Assembly (NCBI RefSeq): GCF_029784165.1
Contig: NC_073694.1
Span: 30,733,506 to 30,797,505, forward strand
Direction of reading: 5' to 3'
Length of the DNA stretch: 64,000 nt
From: Wyeomyia smithii
Taxonomy: Eukaryota > Arthropoda > Insecta > Diptera > Culicidae
Shown: positions 10,301-18,759 of the stretch, piece by piece
Numbering within the stretch: the first letter of the stretch is position 1
Layout of the letters: the number at the start of each line of letters is the position of its first letter
Notes under the pieces: generated by a model
Seen by the model: the letters and a program-made list of their open reading frames with translations, nothing else
Databases searched by the model: none
Told to the model about the DNA's origin: nothing
Position numbers and translations under genes: made by a program

Positions 10301-11853
10301 ACCGCCGTAAGAGTCATGACCAACGGCGCCAAAGCTTCAATCGCCTAAGAAACATTGAAGGGGACGCTATTTTACACCGCCCAGCTTGTGGAAGCTCCTC
10401 TCCGGAAGACGACACCTACACGGTGGTCGTCGATTCCTCGCAGTCAAAGTTCGAATTGCTAGCCCAGCAAAAGGCATTGGAACGTCCTAGTGAAATAATA
10501 CCTTCACAGCGCGCAAATCCTCAGAAAAATAACCTGAATCCATTCGATGACGTTGTTACCAGTTCGACCGGAATGAACCCGCTGGCAAGCATCCCCATGT
10601 TGGCCCGGTTTTCGGAAATCCTTCGTATAGCAACACTACAAAAGGAAATGTTCAATCTCCAACATAAGCAGTCTCCACAAATCGAACAGAAGGATGAACA
10701 CTGCGCTAGTGCGACAAGCAAGGCACAATTCAACGATCAAAGCTATAAGCTGCTTGTCGCTTTCGCTGGGTTAAGCTTTTCGGCGTTAGTTTTTAGCCTT
10801 TACATGCACTTTGTTGATTTTCATGCGGTTCGGCAATAGGCGGAGATTCGTAGTGCGAACGTTTAGCTACAGTGTAGCAGTGGAAGTAATAATTTGTGTG
10901 TTTGTATGTGCAACCGATTCCACCCATTAGGCCATTTGTTTAAACGTAGTCTGATTGTGTCTCTCTTCTGAATGTTTTAAGAAGTTACATTCCCAGTATT
11001 ATTTATTGATTGTAGTTTGTGCTTGTATTACCAATAAAAATATTTTCAATATTCAGTTATTTTAATTATATTTTTAATGTTCACATGATAATGTAAATGT
11101 TTAATCATTAATTAAACAATTTTTTATGATAACTAAAAACTTACTATTGAATATTCAGACAAACAGAGATTTCATAATCTCGAATTTTTACAATATTTTC
11201 AACCCTCCGAAAAATTGATTAGCAGTTTGTTATTATTTTAACAATTCCGAACAAGTCAACCCTGTTACCTGTTCACTAACATAGTATATAACCTGCCGTC
11301 AGAAGTTTCTCATTCGCGCGTTTCCTCATTAATTTATAGAAACAAGTATTGATGTAATTCTAATTTGTAATATAAATTACAAACAGACGAAATGCATCAT
11401 TCCAGAACGAATGGGAATGACATTATCATTTTTTTTTGCTGAGCAAATAAAAGTTGTAAAACTGGATAATGAAACAAAGGCAATTTTATAATCAAGTGCA
11501 CTCCAATGTGCACTTCTAACTAATAATTGTTTTTGACATTACGAAAATGCTAAATATTTTGAATATGAACATAAGTACAACATGAAAACAAAATTCTCTT
11601 TTTAACAGTGAAAGGGAAAAAATAAAATTAATCTACATCATCTATTCTGCATTACTGTCGTTATAGTGTAGACTTCCTATTATTTGGATTGTATGTGATG
11701 CTATAGATTCTGCATGTTGTTTGTACCATTGTCAATGCGATATGTGTAATTAACCACTTTCTTTTTCTTGTCTTTTTTCTATATTTTTCTTCTTCGGTAC
11801 CGTTTCAGAACTCTGTACCTCGGAGACGGTTGAGCCTATTCAATAAGAAATAG
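1..11853 (+). CDS. Long coiled-coil protein gene (NuMA/Mud-like candidate), span of the longest splice form
   Basis: Seen: the coding exons of the longest form are 1-4340, 7414-7509, 7568-7745, 7806-8017, 8360-8707 and 11809-11853. All junctions are GT-AG and every phase matches (0, 0, 1, 0, 0). This gives about 1,738 residues in the window, and the protein continues upstream of base 1. About 1,530 residues are heptad-rich coiled coil. The tail is basic, rich in Ser, Gly, Pro and Thr, and ends in RRRLSLFNKK. Two other 3' exons (5645-5929, 9814-10839) would replace the tail with a single hydrophobic segment. Known: the Drosophila NuMA homologue Mud is a very long coiled-coil protein with splice forms that include C-terminal membrane segments. 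Inference: a NuMA/Mud-type spindle and cortex protein fits this layout, but I see no diagnostic motif, and a golgin is the main alternative. The gene is clear; the identity is weak. Confidence 0.85.
4363..5350. mobile_element. DNA transposon or large MITE with 24-bp terminal inverted repeats, in the first intron
   Basis: The left end at 4363 and the right end at 5350 are perfect inverted repeats over 24 bases, beginning CACTGCCGGTAACCGC. The tetranucleotide CATG flanks both ends (4359-4362 and 5351-5354) and is the likely target duplication. Two further copies of the end motif form an internal inverted pair near 4575-4635, and another lies near 5165. These may be transposase binding sites. 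The element starts only 22 bp after the 5' splice site of the coiled-coil exon. I cannot assign a superfamily. Confidence 0.8.
4747..4998 (+). pseudogene. Remnant ORF inside the intronic transposon, acidic start and basic end
   Basis: An ATG at 4747 opens a frame that reads an acidic stretch (SGEDSDKETE) to a TAA at 4855. The same frame continues to a TGA at 4996 and ends in a lysine/arginine cluster (STKKRTKKKN) that resembles a nuclear localisation signal. Acidic N-termini and nuclear signals are common in cut-and-paste transposases, so this may be the surviving first part of the transposase gene. No catalytic motif is visible and the stop makes it a pseudogene. Inference only. Confidence 0.4.
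5645..5929 (+). CDS. Alternative last exon of the coiled-coil gene with a membrane tail anchor
   Basis: A pyrimidine-rich tract and ccag precede 5645, and the frame matches phase 0 of the exon ending at 4340. The 94 codons read a Ser/Glu/Pro linker, then a basic stretch (RWKRLACRIIK), a hydrophobic segment (YPLIILVVNLLLFSCI) and a 25-residue tail before the TAG at 5927. A single membrane segment this close to the C-terminus is the layout of a tail-anchored protein. A poly(A) signal lies at 6311-6316. The isoform would lose all downstream exons. No transcript evidence is available here, so use of the exon is inferred from splice site, phase and membrane segment. Confidence 0.65.
   Translation: MVQSCVISSTSSEETFSETLPSPLPGGVSVEEPLNPVARSDAESGNRWKRLACRIIKYPLIILVVNLLLFSCIKHSLSEAELELMLKPVKPPFH
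6311..6316 (+). terminator. Poly(A) signal for the short tail-anchored isoform
   Basis: AATAAA lies about 380 bases after the stop at 5929. The spacer holds no other gene. It is the nearest canonical signal for the 5645-5929 last exon. Confidence 0.45.
6661..6668 (+). promoter_or_regulatory. TATA box of the nested secreted-protein gene
   Basis: TATAAAAG sits 51 bases before the first base of the initiation codon at 6719. That leaves room for a transcription start near 6690 and a short leader. Its position supports an independent gene rather than an exon of the host. Confidence 0.6.
6719..7147 (+). CDS. Small secreted protein, single exon, nested in an intron of the coiled-coil gene
   Basis: 142 residues. 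The N-terminus has a signal peptide: a few polar residues, then a hydrophobic core (IAMLLVSVLAVALV), with likely cleavage near residue 31. The mature part carries two Cys around residues 75 and 90 (GCNYILVEKIIHYC), a third Cys near 116, and a dibasic VKRK site. It has its own TATA box (6661) and poly(A) signals (7198 and around 7254), and lies on the same strand as its host gene. I do not recognise the family. A small neuropeptide- or cuticle-associated secreted protein is possible but not shown. Confidence 0.7.
   Translation: MGTTSRLNSSIAMLLVSVLAVALVQDIATASSQIIPYHWFSNQQQDLQPEKYDYGSVSVKAQPVKRKDGGYGCNYILVEKIIHYCSPQKTVLKVLQRNASSSLMTSAVSAAAPSECKQVETGQINRGSPLRIPINIDSSMED
7198..7203 (+). terminator. 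Poly(A) signal of the nested gene
   Basis: AATAAA lies 50 bases after the stop at 7147. Further AATAAA-type motifs follow at about 7254 and 7272. Confidence 0.55.
7414..7509 (+). CDS. Coiled-coil gene, internal exon 2
   Basis: 32 codons in phase 0, with tttttcag before and gtaaat after. It encodes continued heptads (AVLYNENLQKATAKHETD...). In the long isoform it joins the exon ending at 4340 and skips the intronic transposon, the short last exon and the nested gene. Confidence 0.85.
7568..7745 (+). CDS. Coiled-coil gene, internal exon 3, end of the rod
   Basis: 178 bases, entered in phase 0 after ctcacag and left in phase 1 at gttagt. It finishes the coiled coil (NQLETHNAKVQEQLEKLN...) and breaks it at a proline-rich MLPPPMASGRG stretch. 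Confidence 0.85.
7806..8017 (+). CDS. Coiled-coil gene, internal exon 4, non-helical tail
   Basis: 212 bases after tttttacag, leaving at gtaggt in phase 0. The reading includes MEDEQGEIFNNTYLTDLKQG, then RMSPP and PPHLK. The acidic start followed by NNTYLTDLK is a short compact motif that looks more conserved than its surroundings and would be a good search query. Confidence 0.82.
8360..8707 (+). CDS. Coiled-coil gene, internal exon 5, basic Ser/Gly tail
   Basis: 116 codons in phase 0 between tctttcag and gtagat. Two copies of RLSFGG (around residues 36 and 70 of the exon) and PPTPSKK-type prolines suggest phosphorylation-regulated, microtubule- or nucleic-acid-binding basic sequence. It can splice in phase to either 9814 (membrane tail) or 11809 (short basic tail). 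Confidence 0.83.
8708..9813 (+). other. Intron with one uncertain open frame
   Basis: A 300-base open frame at 9119-9418 has coding-like composition around 9165-9300, but the nearby AG acceptors would enter it in a phase that does not match the exon ending at 8707. I see nothing else in this stretch. A cassette exon from an unseen donor is possible. Confidence 0.3.
9814..10839 (+). CDS. Alternative last exon with a long disordered linker and a C-terminal membrane anchor
   Basis: The frame opens after a TAA at 9793. The best acceptor is ggcaaag at 9807-9813, after a pyrimidine tract, and its phase 0 matches the exon ending at 8707. The 341 codons are rich in Ser, Arg and Asn, with basic patches (AHLRKRSTRFDKNRR), and end in one hydrophobic segment (LLVAFAGLSFSALVFSLYMHF) ten residues before the TAG at 10837. 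This would make a second, different tail-anchored isoform with the anchor at the end of a long tether. A poly(A) signal lies at 11033. The exact acceptor is inferred. Confidence 0.65.
   Translation, partial: TPKSHEQISSIVNQTGRQIQPRAKRNSIDAVGRFVVNRSHKIAHLRKRSTRFDKNRRLSSVDSDSPSSARDSGDPYSGFSYDGTPDRIRKIDINSMDVFGKADPLVGKVVVFSGERKDSNNNNIPIVSDSTRLEVAEIISNNSDHIETSDFVQKLGNCRRANYRRKSHDQRRQSFNRLRNIEGDAILHRPACGSSSPEDDTYTVVVDSSQSKFELLAQQKALERPSEIIPSQRANPQKNNLNPFDDVVTSSTGMNPLASIPMLARFSEILRIATLQKEMFNLQHKQSPQIEQKDEHCASATSKAQFNDQSYKLLVAFAGLSFSALVFSLYMHFVDFHAVRQ
11033..11038 (+). terminator. Poly(A) signal for the long membrane isoform
   Basis: AATAAA lies about 190 bases after the stop at 10839. The AT-rich DNA from here to 11800 shows no open frame of interest. 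Confidence 0.5.
11809..11853 (+). CDS. Terminal exon of the long soluble isoform
   Basis: A strong polypyrimidine tract and gtttcag precede 11809. Phase 0 fits the exon ending at 8707, and 14 codons (NSVPRRRLSLFNKK) end at TAG 11851-11853. The RRRLS core is a basophilic kinase-type site. The exon is too short to appear as an open frame on its own. Confidence 0.7.
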   Translation, partial: NSVPRRRLSLFNKK

Positions 11854-11969
11854 CAAGTCTAAAGGGGACGCTCCCGTAGAACGAACAGTAGAGTAGTTTT
11901 ATGTTTTAGTATGTACATACCAGATGCTTATTCTTCAATAAGATTTTAACTTATCTTATGTTTTTAAAT

Positions 11970-11975
11970 AATAAA
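11970..11975 (+). terminator. Poly(A) signal of the long isoform
   Basis: AATAAA lies about 117 bases after the stop at 11853. Confidence 0.5.
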
Positions 11976-12695
11976 AACATTTTAGCACTAGAAGAGATTT
12001 TCCCCAAGTTAGATCATTATTTTTTCAAAACCCCGAAAGGTTACTCCTGTTTGAAAATTGGTTTTGGAAAAGAAAGAGAAATTGCATGGGGTCTCTGAAA
12101 GCACTTTGCCATTAACATTAATATATGTTGAATGTTTACTCAACAGTGTGACTAATTGTGTGTGTCCTGTTGTCCTGATCATCAGCAACAGATTTGCTTC
12201 AACTAAGCACCGCGTAAAAGTCTTGGTATGTGATGATAGCACTCGGTTCGATAAATTGTTTAGCAGAAACAAACATTTCGTTACAATTTATTGATATCCT
12301 AATAGTTTTTGCAACTTAAAATTACTTCATTTGCAATAATGTTTGCTCTCACTTAATATTCGTCTCATATTAAGCTAAATATACACAAAGAAAAAAGATT
12401 ATAAAATAAGAATTTATCAACGTAAACAGTGGAATTACTCTTTGCCTTTATTATACAGCATATATATTATTGCAGAAAACTATTGCATTCTCTATCCGCG
12501 AGCAGGTGCAAATAAAAAGAAAATGCGCACAACACAAAGTATGTATATCAAAACAAGGTTGCGGTAGCTGAGAACTCTCGGCAGTTTCCAACCAAAATTA
12601 AACATATCTCACGCCAGAAAATCATTGTCCCGATGTGCATATTTGAGCAGCGGGGGTGTCTTAAGATTATAAATAGGTTGTTTTTACTTTCTTTT
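11976..12695. other. AT-rich intergenic DNA
   Basis: Convergent spacer between the coiled-coil gene and NECAP. The small overlapping open frames near 12009-12294 on both strands have no coding character. No other feature seen. Confidence 0.5.
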
Positions 12696-12942
12696 CTAGA
12701 GAAACATTTCAAAAGGTCCTATCTGCTTTGATGATGGTCGATAACTTTCATTTAAACACTACAACTTATTGAACACCTTTTATGACACGTTATTTGCACA
12801 AGTTGATAGCGAAGTGATCAATCTAGCCTTATGAACGAAAACCACGCTTGGGAGAGTTACTGAAGCTGAACCATTACCAAAATGAAAAGACGCTCCAGGA
12901 AAACGATGAAAGCAGATAGGACCTTTTGAAATGTTTATCTAG
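12696..12942. mobile_element. MITE with about 37-bp terminal inverted repeats
   Basis: The ends read CTAGA(g/t)AAACATTTC and continue through an AAAAGGTCCTATCTGCTTT core; the right end is the inverted match with two or three mismatches. TTTT flanks both sides (12692-12695, 12943-12946). About 247 bp, no coding capacity. The AAAAGG-CCTA core recurs in the MITE at 17271. Confidence 0.7.
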
Positions 12943-13820
12943 TTTTAATTTGATTATTATACGTTGCCTTTCTGCACTACTTGCTCTCTTTCTCTGTCTC
13001 TCTCTTTGTTTTTTTTTGTCTGTTCCCCGCATCAGTTAACATTGCTTTCCTTTCGTTTGAATCCTCAAAAGCGACTTCTACCACTAATGTTTTTTTTTGT
13101 TTTCATAAATTTCATTACAACTACTACTCATGGGATATAGATATTGTGTTTGCTGTTTTTATTCTGAGTATATCATCTTTTTTCTGCTGGTGTGTTTGGA
13201 AATTACCATTTTAAACTGAAATTACAGGACCCTCTGTACTAAACATTCTGCTATTGTTTCTACACGCCTGTATTATTCCGAGAAACCTTTTCTATTGTTA
13301 GCGAATCAAACGTGAACAAACCGTCCATGATAATTTGCATACTAGCGTTGTCTAAACAAATTTAATGGCTTGTTTAAATAACCATTCGACAAGCGTGAAG
13401 ATTTAGCAAATTTAAAAATTAAACAGTTCGAAATTAAACGGAATGCATTTCCGTTCGTTTCTGTTAAGTATTGTTGTATGTGTGTTGTATATGAATATAG
13501 TGTTCACACTTAGATTGTATGTACTACATTATTATGCATTTTGTCCTGTTTTGTATTACGATTAACAATTAAATTCACTGCTAGTATAATAGTGAACATA
13601 ACAACCACACACCGCATTCATCTATCATGAATTCGAGCTATAGTTAACGAATGTGTTCGAGTTGGAACAACAGTTGATGAGACTGACGAATGTTCACTGG
13701 TCGTGGTGGTTGAGTTAATAATGCTTTACGTGTTCGAAAACGCGGGGGCAAGCAATAGCTCCATGTTTCGATTCTCTTCTTTTATGCTGAAACGTAGTTT
13801 AGATCGATCTTACCTCCCGC
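12943..13820 (-). other. Probable NECAP 3' untranslated region and spacer
   Basis: No credible open frame. On the minus strand the nearest AATAAA after the NECAP stop is at 13158-13163, which would give a 3' UTR of about 660 bases. A CT-rich tract lies near 12980-13020. Confidence 0.4.
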
Positions 13821-14720
13821 TTAAAACTGAACCCAATTTGCGTTGGTTTTACTCGGCGTTGTCGCTGCTGTTGGAGGTTTCGCTCTGCAAAAAGAATGAG
13901 CTTTTTACAAAAGAAAATTTTCCCTGAAACTCAAAAATATCTTACCCAGCTGAAGTGAATTCGCCCCATTCCGTCTGACCCCCGGATCCTGCCGTGGGTT
14001 GATGGGAAGGCGATGCAGCCGTAGGCGGCGGAGCGATTTTGCTGCCACCTGGTGGAGGTGGCAGTAGTCCAAGCCCTCCTGCCTTCTTTGCTCCCCCTGA
14101 GCGGGCGCTGGCTTCCGATCCGTCCTTTTTCTGAAAATGATAAAAACAATAACAATCTGCTGCTACCGAAGTAAAAAAACCCTACCGTTATTTTCATATT
14201 AATTTTAATAGTCTCTCCTTCCTTGAATCCCAGATCCAACTGCTGTTTAGGCTCGACTTTTTCCTTCTCAATTTGCTCTTCGTTTTTGACCCATTTAAAG
14301 TGATCCTGCAGAGCCACATTCAGATCAAAGGAATCAGATCGATCCCCGAAACCAAGACCAATGAAAGCATTTCGACCTGCAAAAAAATCATTCATCGTAC
14401 CGATGGCTTAGGACATTCGAAGTGTACCAACCATTGTCATCCTGTATTCGTAGCACAAAATATCGCGAGCTATCCGACACGGATTCTATGGCCACCCCTG
14501 GGTATGCCTCGACCGGGCAGTTAGCAAACAGAGCCCCACTCGTTTTATCCTCCAGCTTAACAGCCAACGTTTTCCCTTTGGATACCATTCGCAATCGTCC
14601 CGTCCAGGTAGGCTCGTTAAGATTCCAATCCGCTGCCCGATAACCCCGATTGCTTTGCCTCGGGGGGATTTTGTAAACAAACACTTCCTGCTTTACAAGC
14701 AGAACGCTCTCGTACTCCAT
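13821..14720 (-). CDS. NECAP: NECAP, adaptin-ear-binding endocytic coat protein
   Basis: Four exons on the minus strand: 14720-14432, 14376-14186, 14130-13946 and 13884-13821. All introns are GT-AG and all phases agree, giving 242 residues. NECAP binds the AP-2 clathrin adaptor during endocytosis. The N-terminal PH-like ear-binding domain (about residues 1-165) shows the family sequence: MEYESVLLVKQEVFVYKIPP, then SNRGYRAADW, RIQDDNGRNAFIGLGFGDR, DHFKWVK and KLDLGFKEGETIKIN-like text. A Pro-rich linker (GLGLLPPPPGGSK) leads to two short W-based motifs, WGEF and the extreme C-terminal NWVQF, which bind clathrin adaptors. The tiny last exon encoding NWVQF is not visible as an open frame. The length is close to the vertebrate proteins, and the start is the only Met in the right place. 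It is transcribed away from POLR3F. Confidence 0.95.
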
Positions 14721-15220
14721 TGTTGCTGATCTGGTTGTCGCTTATCGCTCGTTTCAGAAGTGGTTTCAGTTATATATCGCCTTTTGGTTGAATCTAGGTG
14801 TTTATACTTGTTAAGAAGCTAAGAAAGCAATGTGGATTGCGCTGGGAAAAATCGAAACGCCCCCCAAATCAGAACACACTTTTCACTATCGTAAATCCGA
14901 TACCGCTATTGGTATTAGAATACTTTACCAAACCACGAGGATAAGTAATTGATTCGTCAGCAAACTTTTCGCTGATAGAGTGAAAAAAAAACACTGCTAC
15001 AGACGATCAAGATCAGCTAAAGAAAATTCCACTGCACTGACTCGGCTGTAAAAAAATCTTTTGTTGTATTTCGAAAGTTGACACTTGGATAGGCTGTGAC
15101 GTAAGCACTTCTCGCGACTTTTATTTGAGGGGTTCGACCTCTTACACCGTAATACACCGAGAAAATGGTACTCGGGAAACAAAACATTTGAAACTGGCCT
15201 ATTTTGCTGCCGATAGAAAC
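14721..15220. other. Upstream region of NECAP
   Basis: Contains the NECAP leader and presumably its promoter. No TATA box is obvious. A minus-strand open frame at 14997-15320 runs into a MITE and is not supported as a gene. Confidence 0.4.
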
Positions 15221-15547
15221 AATTAGGTTGTTTAGCTATATCAGTTTTTATATCATCTGAAAGATCTGCATTTCCCAAGTAAAACGTAATTTTAAAAAAA
15301 ATTCTATCGTTGTCCTTCACTTTTTAAATCACGATTTAAAACTGCTTGAAATCGCTACAATGACAGTTCGCCCATACTGTCACTGTCAACTGTCACTGTC
15401 ATCGAGTTAGAGCGAATTTTAATTCTTCATTTAAAATTCGAAGGTTAATAATATAAAGTTTTAAAAAATCACGTTTTGCTCAGAAAATTACACTCTTTCA
15501 GATGATACATAAAAATTGGAAATCCGTGAATAGCTAAACAACCCAAT
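15221..15547. mobile_element. Palindromic MITE, TTGGGTTGTTTAGC family, copy 1
   Basis: The ends are inverted copies of AATTGGGTTGTTTAGCTA (left end with one G-to-A change). Inside are a TTTCTAT-type A/T spacer, TCGCTACAATGACAGTT and its inverted match near the centre. No coding capacity. Four more copies occur at 16448, 21577, 26181 and 26572. Confidence 0.85.
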
Positions 15548-15818
15548 TATTGTTGTTAACTGCTTATGATTGTATAATTATATAAATTGTTAATTGGTTG
15601 TATTAAAGTAGGTATTTATTCTTTACTCTCATTATATGCTCTTCCTAAAACAGTTTTGTTGAATAGTGGGCCAATATTTGCTAACAATTAATTAATAAAC
15701 TGTAAGGCTGTAATGGGCAAGGCTTATCATTCGTAGAGATTCAAACGGTTTAAACCTGCTTGTCATGAAAAGAAGTATAATCTGACAACGAACTCAACTT
15801 ACGCTAACATATTGACTA

Positions 15819-15887
15819 AACCACGTTTTACTTAGAAAATGCAGCTCTTTCAGATGATTTAAAAAAGTGGTTAGCTACAACACAATT
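15819..15887. mobile_element. Fragment of the TTGGGTTGTTTAGC MITE family
   Basis: The CACGTTTTACTTAGAAAATG and CAGCTCTTTCAGATGAT segments match one half of the family, followed by a decayed end (TTAGCTACAACACAATT). Confidence 0.5.
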
Positions 15888-16040
15888 ATGGTAGCATTTT
15901 CGTTTCATTTTCAAGTTTATTTTTTAAAAGTTCTTCGCGCGTATCACGTCGTTATTATGGCAACGAAGAAGGGACGAAAGCAAGTATTTCGTTAACGCGT
16001 TCAGCAGTGACCGGTACGGTATGAAGTGATTGTCAGACAA

Positions 16041-16440
16041 TGCGTGTCGGGGAGCTGCGTAGCCGCAAGGTTACAAAGTCCGCTTTGTCAAGCGAATGGT
16101 CGTAGGTTCGAATCTTAGTAGAATCAGGCCACTCGATGTCAAAACTGGACTTTTAAGTATGGATTCATTCTCTGGCTCCCCACCACTTACCCTTCCTTTT
16201 ACGCTGAAATCTATAACACCTTTGCGTGACTTCCTCTTAACAATAACATTAAGTCCCTCTTATTAATAAAACTGGCCAGAAGGACGCACGACCAAACTTC
16301 TCCAGGTAATTATAGTTGGTGATATTTGGCAAGAGGAACGAGCATCGGTATAATAGAACAGTAAGCGTGTAAAAGGAAGAGTAACACATTACACACAAGC
16401 ACTGATAAACAAAAGTAAATAAAGGCATGCCACTTCTCAA
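16041..16440 (+). mobile_element. tRNA-derived SINE
   Basis: An A-box-like TAGCCGCAAGG at 16060-16070 and a B box GGTTCGAATCT at 16105-16115 sit 34 bases apart, the spacing of an RNA polymerase III internal promoter in a tRNA gene. The sequence between and around them does not fold as a functional tRNA, and the 3' body is unrelated. This fits a tRNA-related SINE, a class well known in mosquitoes. The 3' boundary is uncertain. Confidence 0.6.
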
Positions 16441-16447
16441 TAGCGGT

Positions 16448-16765
16448 ATTGGGTTGTTTAGCTATATCAGTTTTTTATAACATCTAAAAGATCTGCATTT
16501 TTTGAGTAAAACGTGATTTAAAATTTTTTTCTATCGTTGTCCTTCGCTTTTTAAATCAAGATTTAAAACTGCTCGAAATCGCTACAATGACAGTTTGCCC
16601 ATATACCAACTGTCATTGTAGCGATTTGGAGCAAATTTTAACTCTTCATTTGAAAATCGAAGGATAATGATATAAAATTTAAAAAAATAACGTTTTGCTC
16701 AGAAAATTACACTTTCAGACGATATATATAAATCGTAAATCCGTAAATAGCTAAACAACCCAATT
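16448..16765. mobile_element. Palindromic MITE, TTGGGTTGTTTAGC family, copy 2
   Basis: Left end ATTGGGTTGTTTAGCTATA, right end TAGCTAAACAACCCAATT. The internal GACAGTT and AACTGTC arms near 16600 are intact. Confidence 0.85.
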
Positions 16766-17270
16766 GTGCTAATAATAGAAGTGCGGGATACAGCTGACAC
16801 CCGGGCATATCTCACATTAGATCTACGATACTGCTCGCAGTGGAAGTCCATACAGGAAAAAAATGCGTGTTGACTAAAGCATATTTCTTTCCTTCACTCT
16901 CTTACGCGAAAAACCAAACAAATATCAGCAGCTTTGTAGTCCCGAATAGAGCGCTGCCAAACGAGATACAGAAGCGCACCGTTAAGGATGCCCTAAAAAT
17001 TCGCGTGTATCACACCTAGGGATGCCAGGTAATTTTTTTAGATGTCTTCACGTTCCGAGAAAAAATGTCTTCCAACTCAAGATGGCTCGCGTTAAAACCG
17101 ACCGAAGTCTGTAAAAATTACCGGCAGATCGAAAATTTGCGAGAAAAATAAAAAGTTCACATCCTCTGCGAAATGCGGGTCGCGATCACATGTTTTCTAA
17201 TGTCTTCACATATTTCTCAATGTCTCCCATTTGTCTTCACAAACAAGGATGTCTTCACCGCAGGATAAAT
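16766..17270. other. Spacer between MITEs
   Basis: No open frame or RNA gene recognised. The phrase ATGTCTTCAC recurs several times between 17040 and 17260, which suggests decayed repeat DNA. Confidence 0.4.
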
Positions 17271-17526
17271 CTCGCGTAATATTTCAAAAGGACCTAAGTA
17301 ACAATGACAGATTCTCTCCTCTTTCACTTTGTTTCGTTAATTACGTCGTCACTATATATATTTTCTCAGCTTCCTTCCCCTTAATCGAGAGATAGTAATA
17401 CTGTCTTGCCTACTATGCATTGAGTGTTATGAAATATGTAAAAAATAACATAATTATTGATCAAAGAGAAAGTAAACAAAGAGAGTCTCTCAATGTTAGA
17501 TAGGTCCCTTTGAAAAATTACGCGAG
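17271..17526. mobile_element. MITE with CTCGCGTAAT ends and AAAT target duplication
   Basis: The left end CTCGCGTAATATTTCAAAAG and the right end are inverted matches over about 40 bases with a few mismatches. AAAT flanks both ends (17267-17270, 17527-17530). It is 256 bp, noncoding, and shares the AAAGG-ACCTA core with the MITE at 12696. It lies 235 bp upstream of POLR3F. Confidence 0.75.
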
Positions 17527-17761
17527 AAATGTCCTAGATTTGAAGACACGTCTTCCAATCTGGCATCGCTGATCACACCGTTAATTTTACAACCGAAAAG
17601 CGACGAAAGCAATTACACCGTGTCGGCCTTTTTCGTGTTTACTGTTGTGTTTGGTTCATTACCCGTTACTGTCACCACAATTGTTGTTATTTTTTCAACC
17701 AATGTACAGAAAATAGATTTTTAGCACCGTTCAATAAAATACAATTAAAACAATCACGACA

Positions 17762-18727
17762 ATGTCCGCTGAACCATCGGAAGACGATATTGCCACCATA
17801 GGCTTTCAAATAATCGGCTTAGCAAACGAGAAACCGGCCGGCATAAACAATGACGATTTGCTTGCGGCATTGCCAGACGTGAAACCGGAAAAGCGTGTTC
17901 AAGCGCTAAACAGACTGCTGCAGGAAGGCGTACTGGAGATACTTAAAAAAGGTCAATCGTTGATCTACCGACTGAAGGATCCAGCTAAAAAATCTTCCGC
18001 CCCAAAGGATATCGATAATGAGGAAAAAATTATCTACAACATCATTGAAGAGGGTGGCAACAAAGGAATTTGGATCCGAGATATTCGTGTCAAGTCCAAC
18101 CTAATCATGACACAGTTGAACAAAGTGCTGAAGCAGCTGGAAAATAAAAAGTTGATAAAGGCGGTGAAGTCCGTCAATGTGGGTTCAATTTTATAGGAAT
18201 GCTCTGTAGAATCATTACCGGATTTTTTTTTGTTTTAGGCAAGTAAAAAGAAAGTGTACATGTTGTACAATTTAGAACCAGACCGATCGATCACCGGAGG
18301 AGCTTGGTATCAGGATCAAGATTTCGAAGCCGAATTTGTGGATGTACTGAACCAACAATGCCTGCGATTTCTTCGGATGAAGAAAGAAACAGCCAAAGAA
18401 TGTCGGGACGGACCACTAGCGGTCCAGAAATTGTCCTATTGCTCCGTAGCTGATGTGCATAAGTTCATCTCCGATTTAGGCATTAGTAAAATTAGTTTGG
18501 ATGAAGATGATCTCGAAACAATTCTGAAAACAGTAGTTTACGACGGAAAAGCTGAGTCTCTTCTAACTGGTGACGGTAAGTTTCTATACAAGGCAGTCGA
18601 AAGTCCGCTGGCGTCCCCTGGGCTGGTGCAAATGCCCTGCGGGATTTGCCCGGTGATAAAAAATTGTTCAGATTGTGGAGAAATTACCCCTAAACTTTGC
18701 TCTTATATAAGCGAATGGTTAGATTAA
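17762..18727 (+). CDS. Polr3F: RNA polymerase III subunit RPC6 (POLR3F)
   Basis: Two exons, 17762-18178 and 18239-18727, joined in phase 0 across a 60-base GT-AG intron, 301 residues (the human protein has 316). The subunit sits in the RPC3-RPC6-RPC7 subcomplex of nuclear RNA polymerase III and helps open the promoter with TFIIIB. Residues 1-150 form the tandem winged-helix part (KRVQALNRLLQEGVLEILKK, NKGIWIRDIRVKSNL). The junction restores the family stretch LIKAVKSVN-ASKKKVYMLYNLEPD, then GGAWYQDQDFEAEFVDVLNQQC. The C-terminal Cys-rich part (CGICPVIKNCSDCGEITPKLC) is the expected iron-sulfur-type Cys cluster. It is divergent from NECAP and convergent with TMEM129. Confidence 0.96.
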
Positions 18728-18732
18728 ATAAA
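18727..18732 (+). terminator. POLR3F poly(A) signal overlapping its stop codon
   Basis: AATAAA begins at the last base of the TAA stop (18725-18727), so the 3' UTR can be only a few tens of bases long. Confidence 0.6.
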
Positions 18733-18759
18733 ATTTCAATAGGACACGTCACAAAATAG

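Noticed and set aside
12009..12294. Overlapping ORFs on both strands downstream of the coiled-coil gene
   Set aside because: Mutual shadows in AT-rich spacer, without splice sites or known motifs.
16041..16120. Functional tRNA gene
   Set aside because: A and B boxes are present, but acceptor and anticodon stems do not form and there is no T-run terminator right after the B box, so a SINE fits better.
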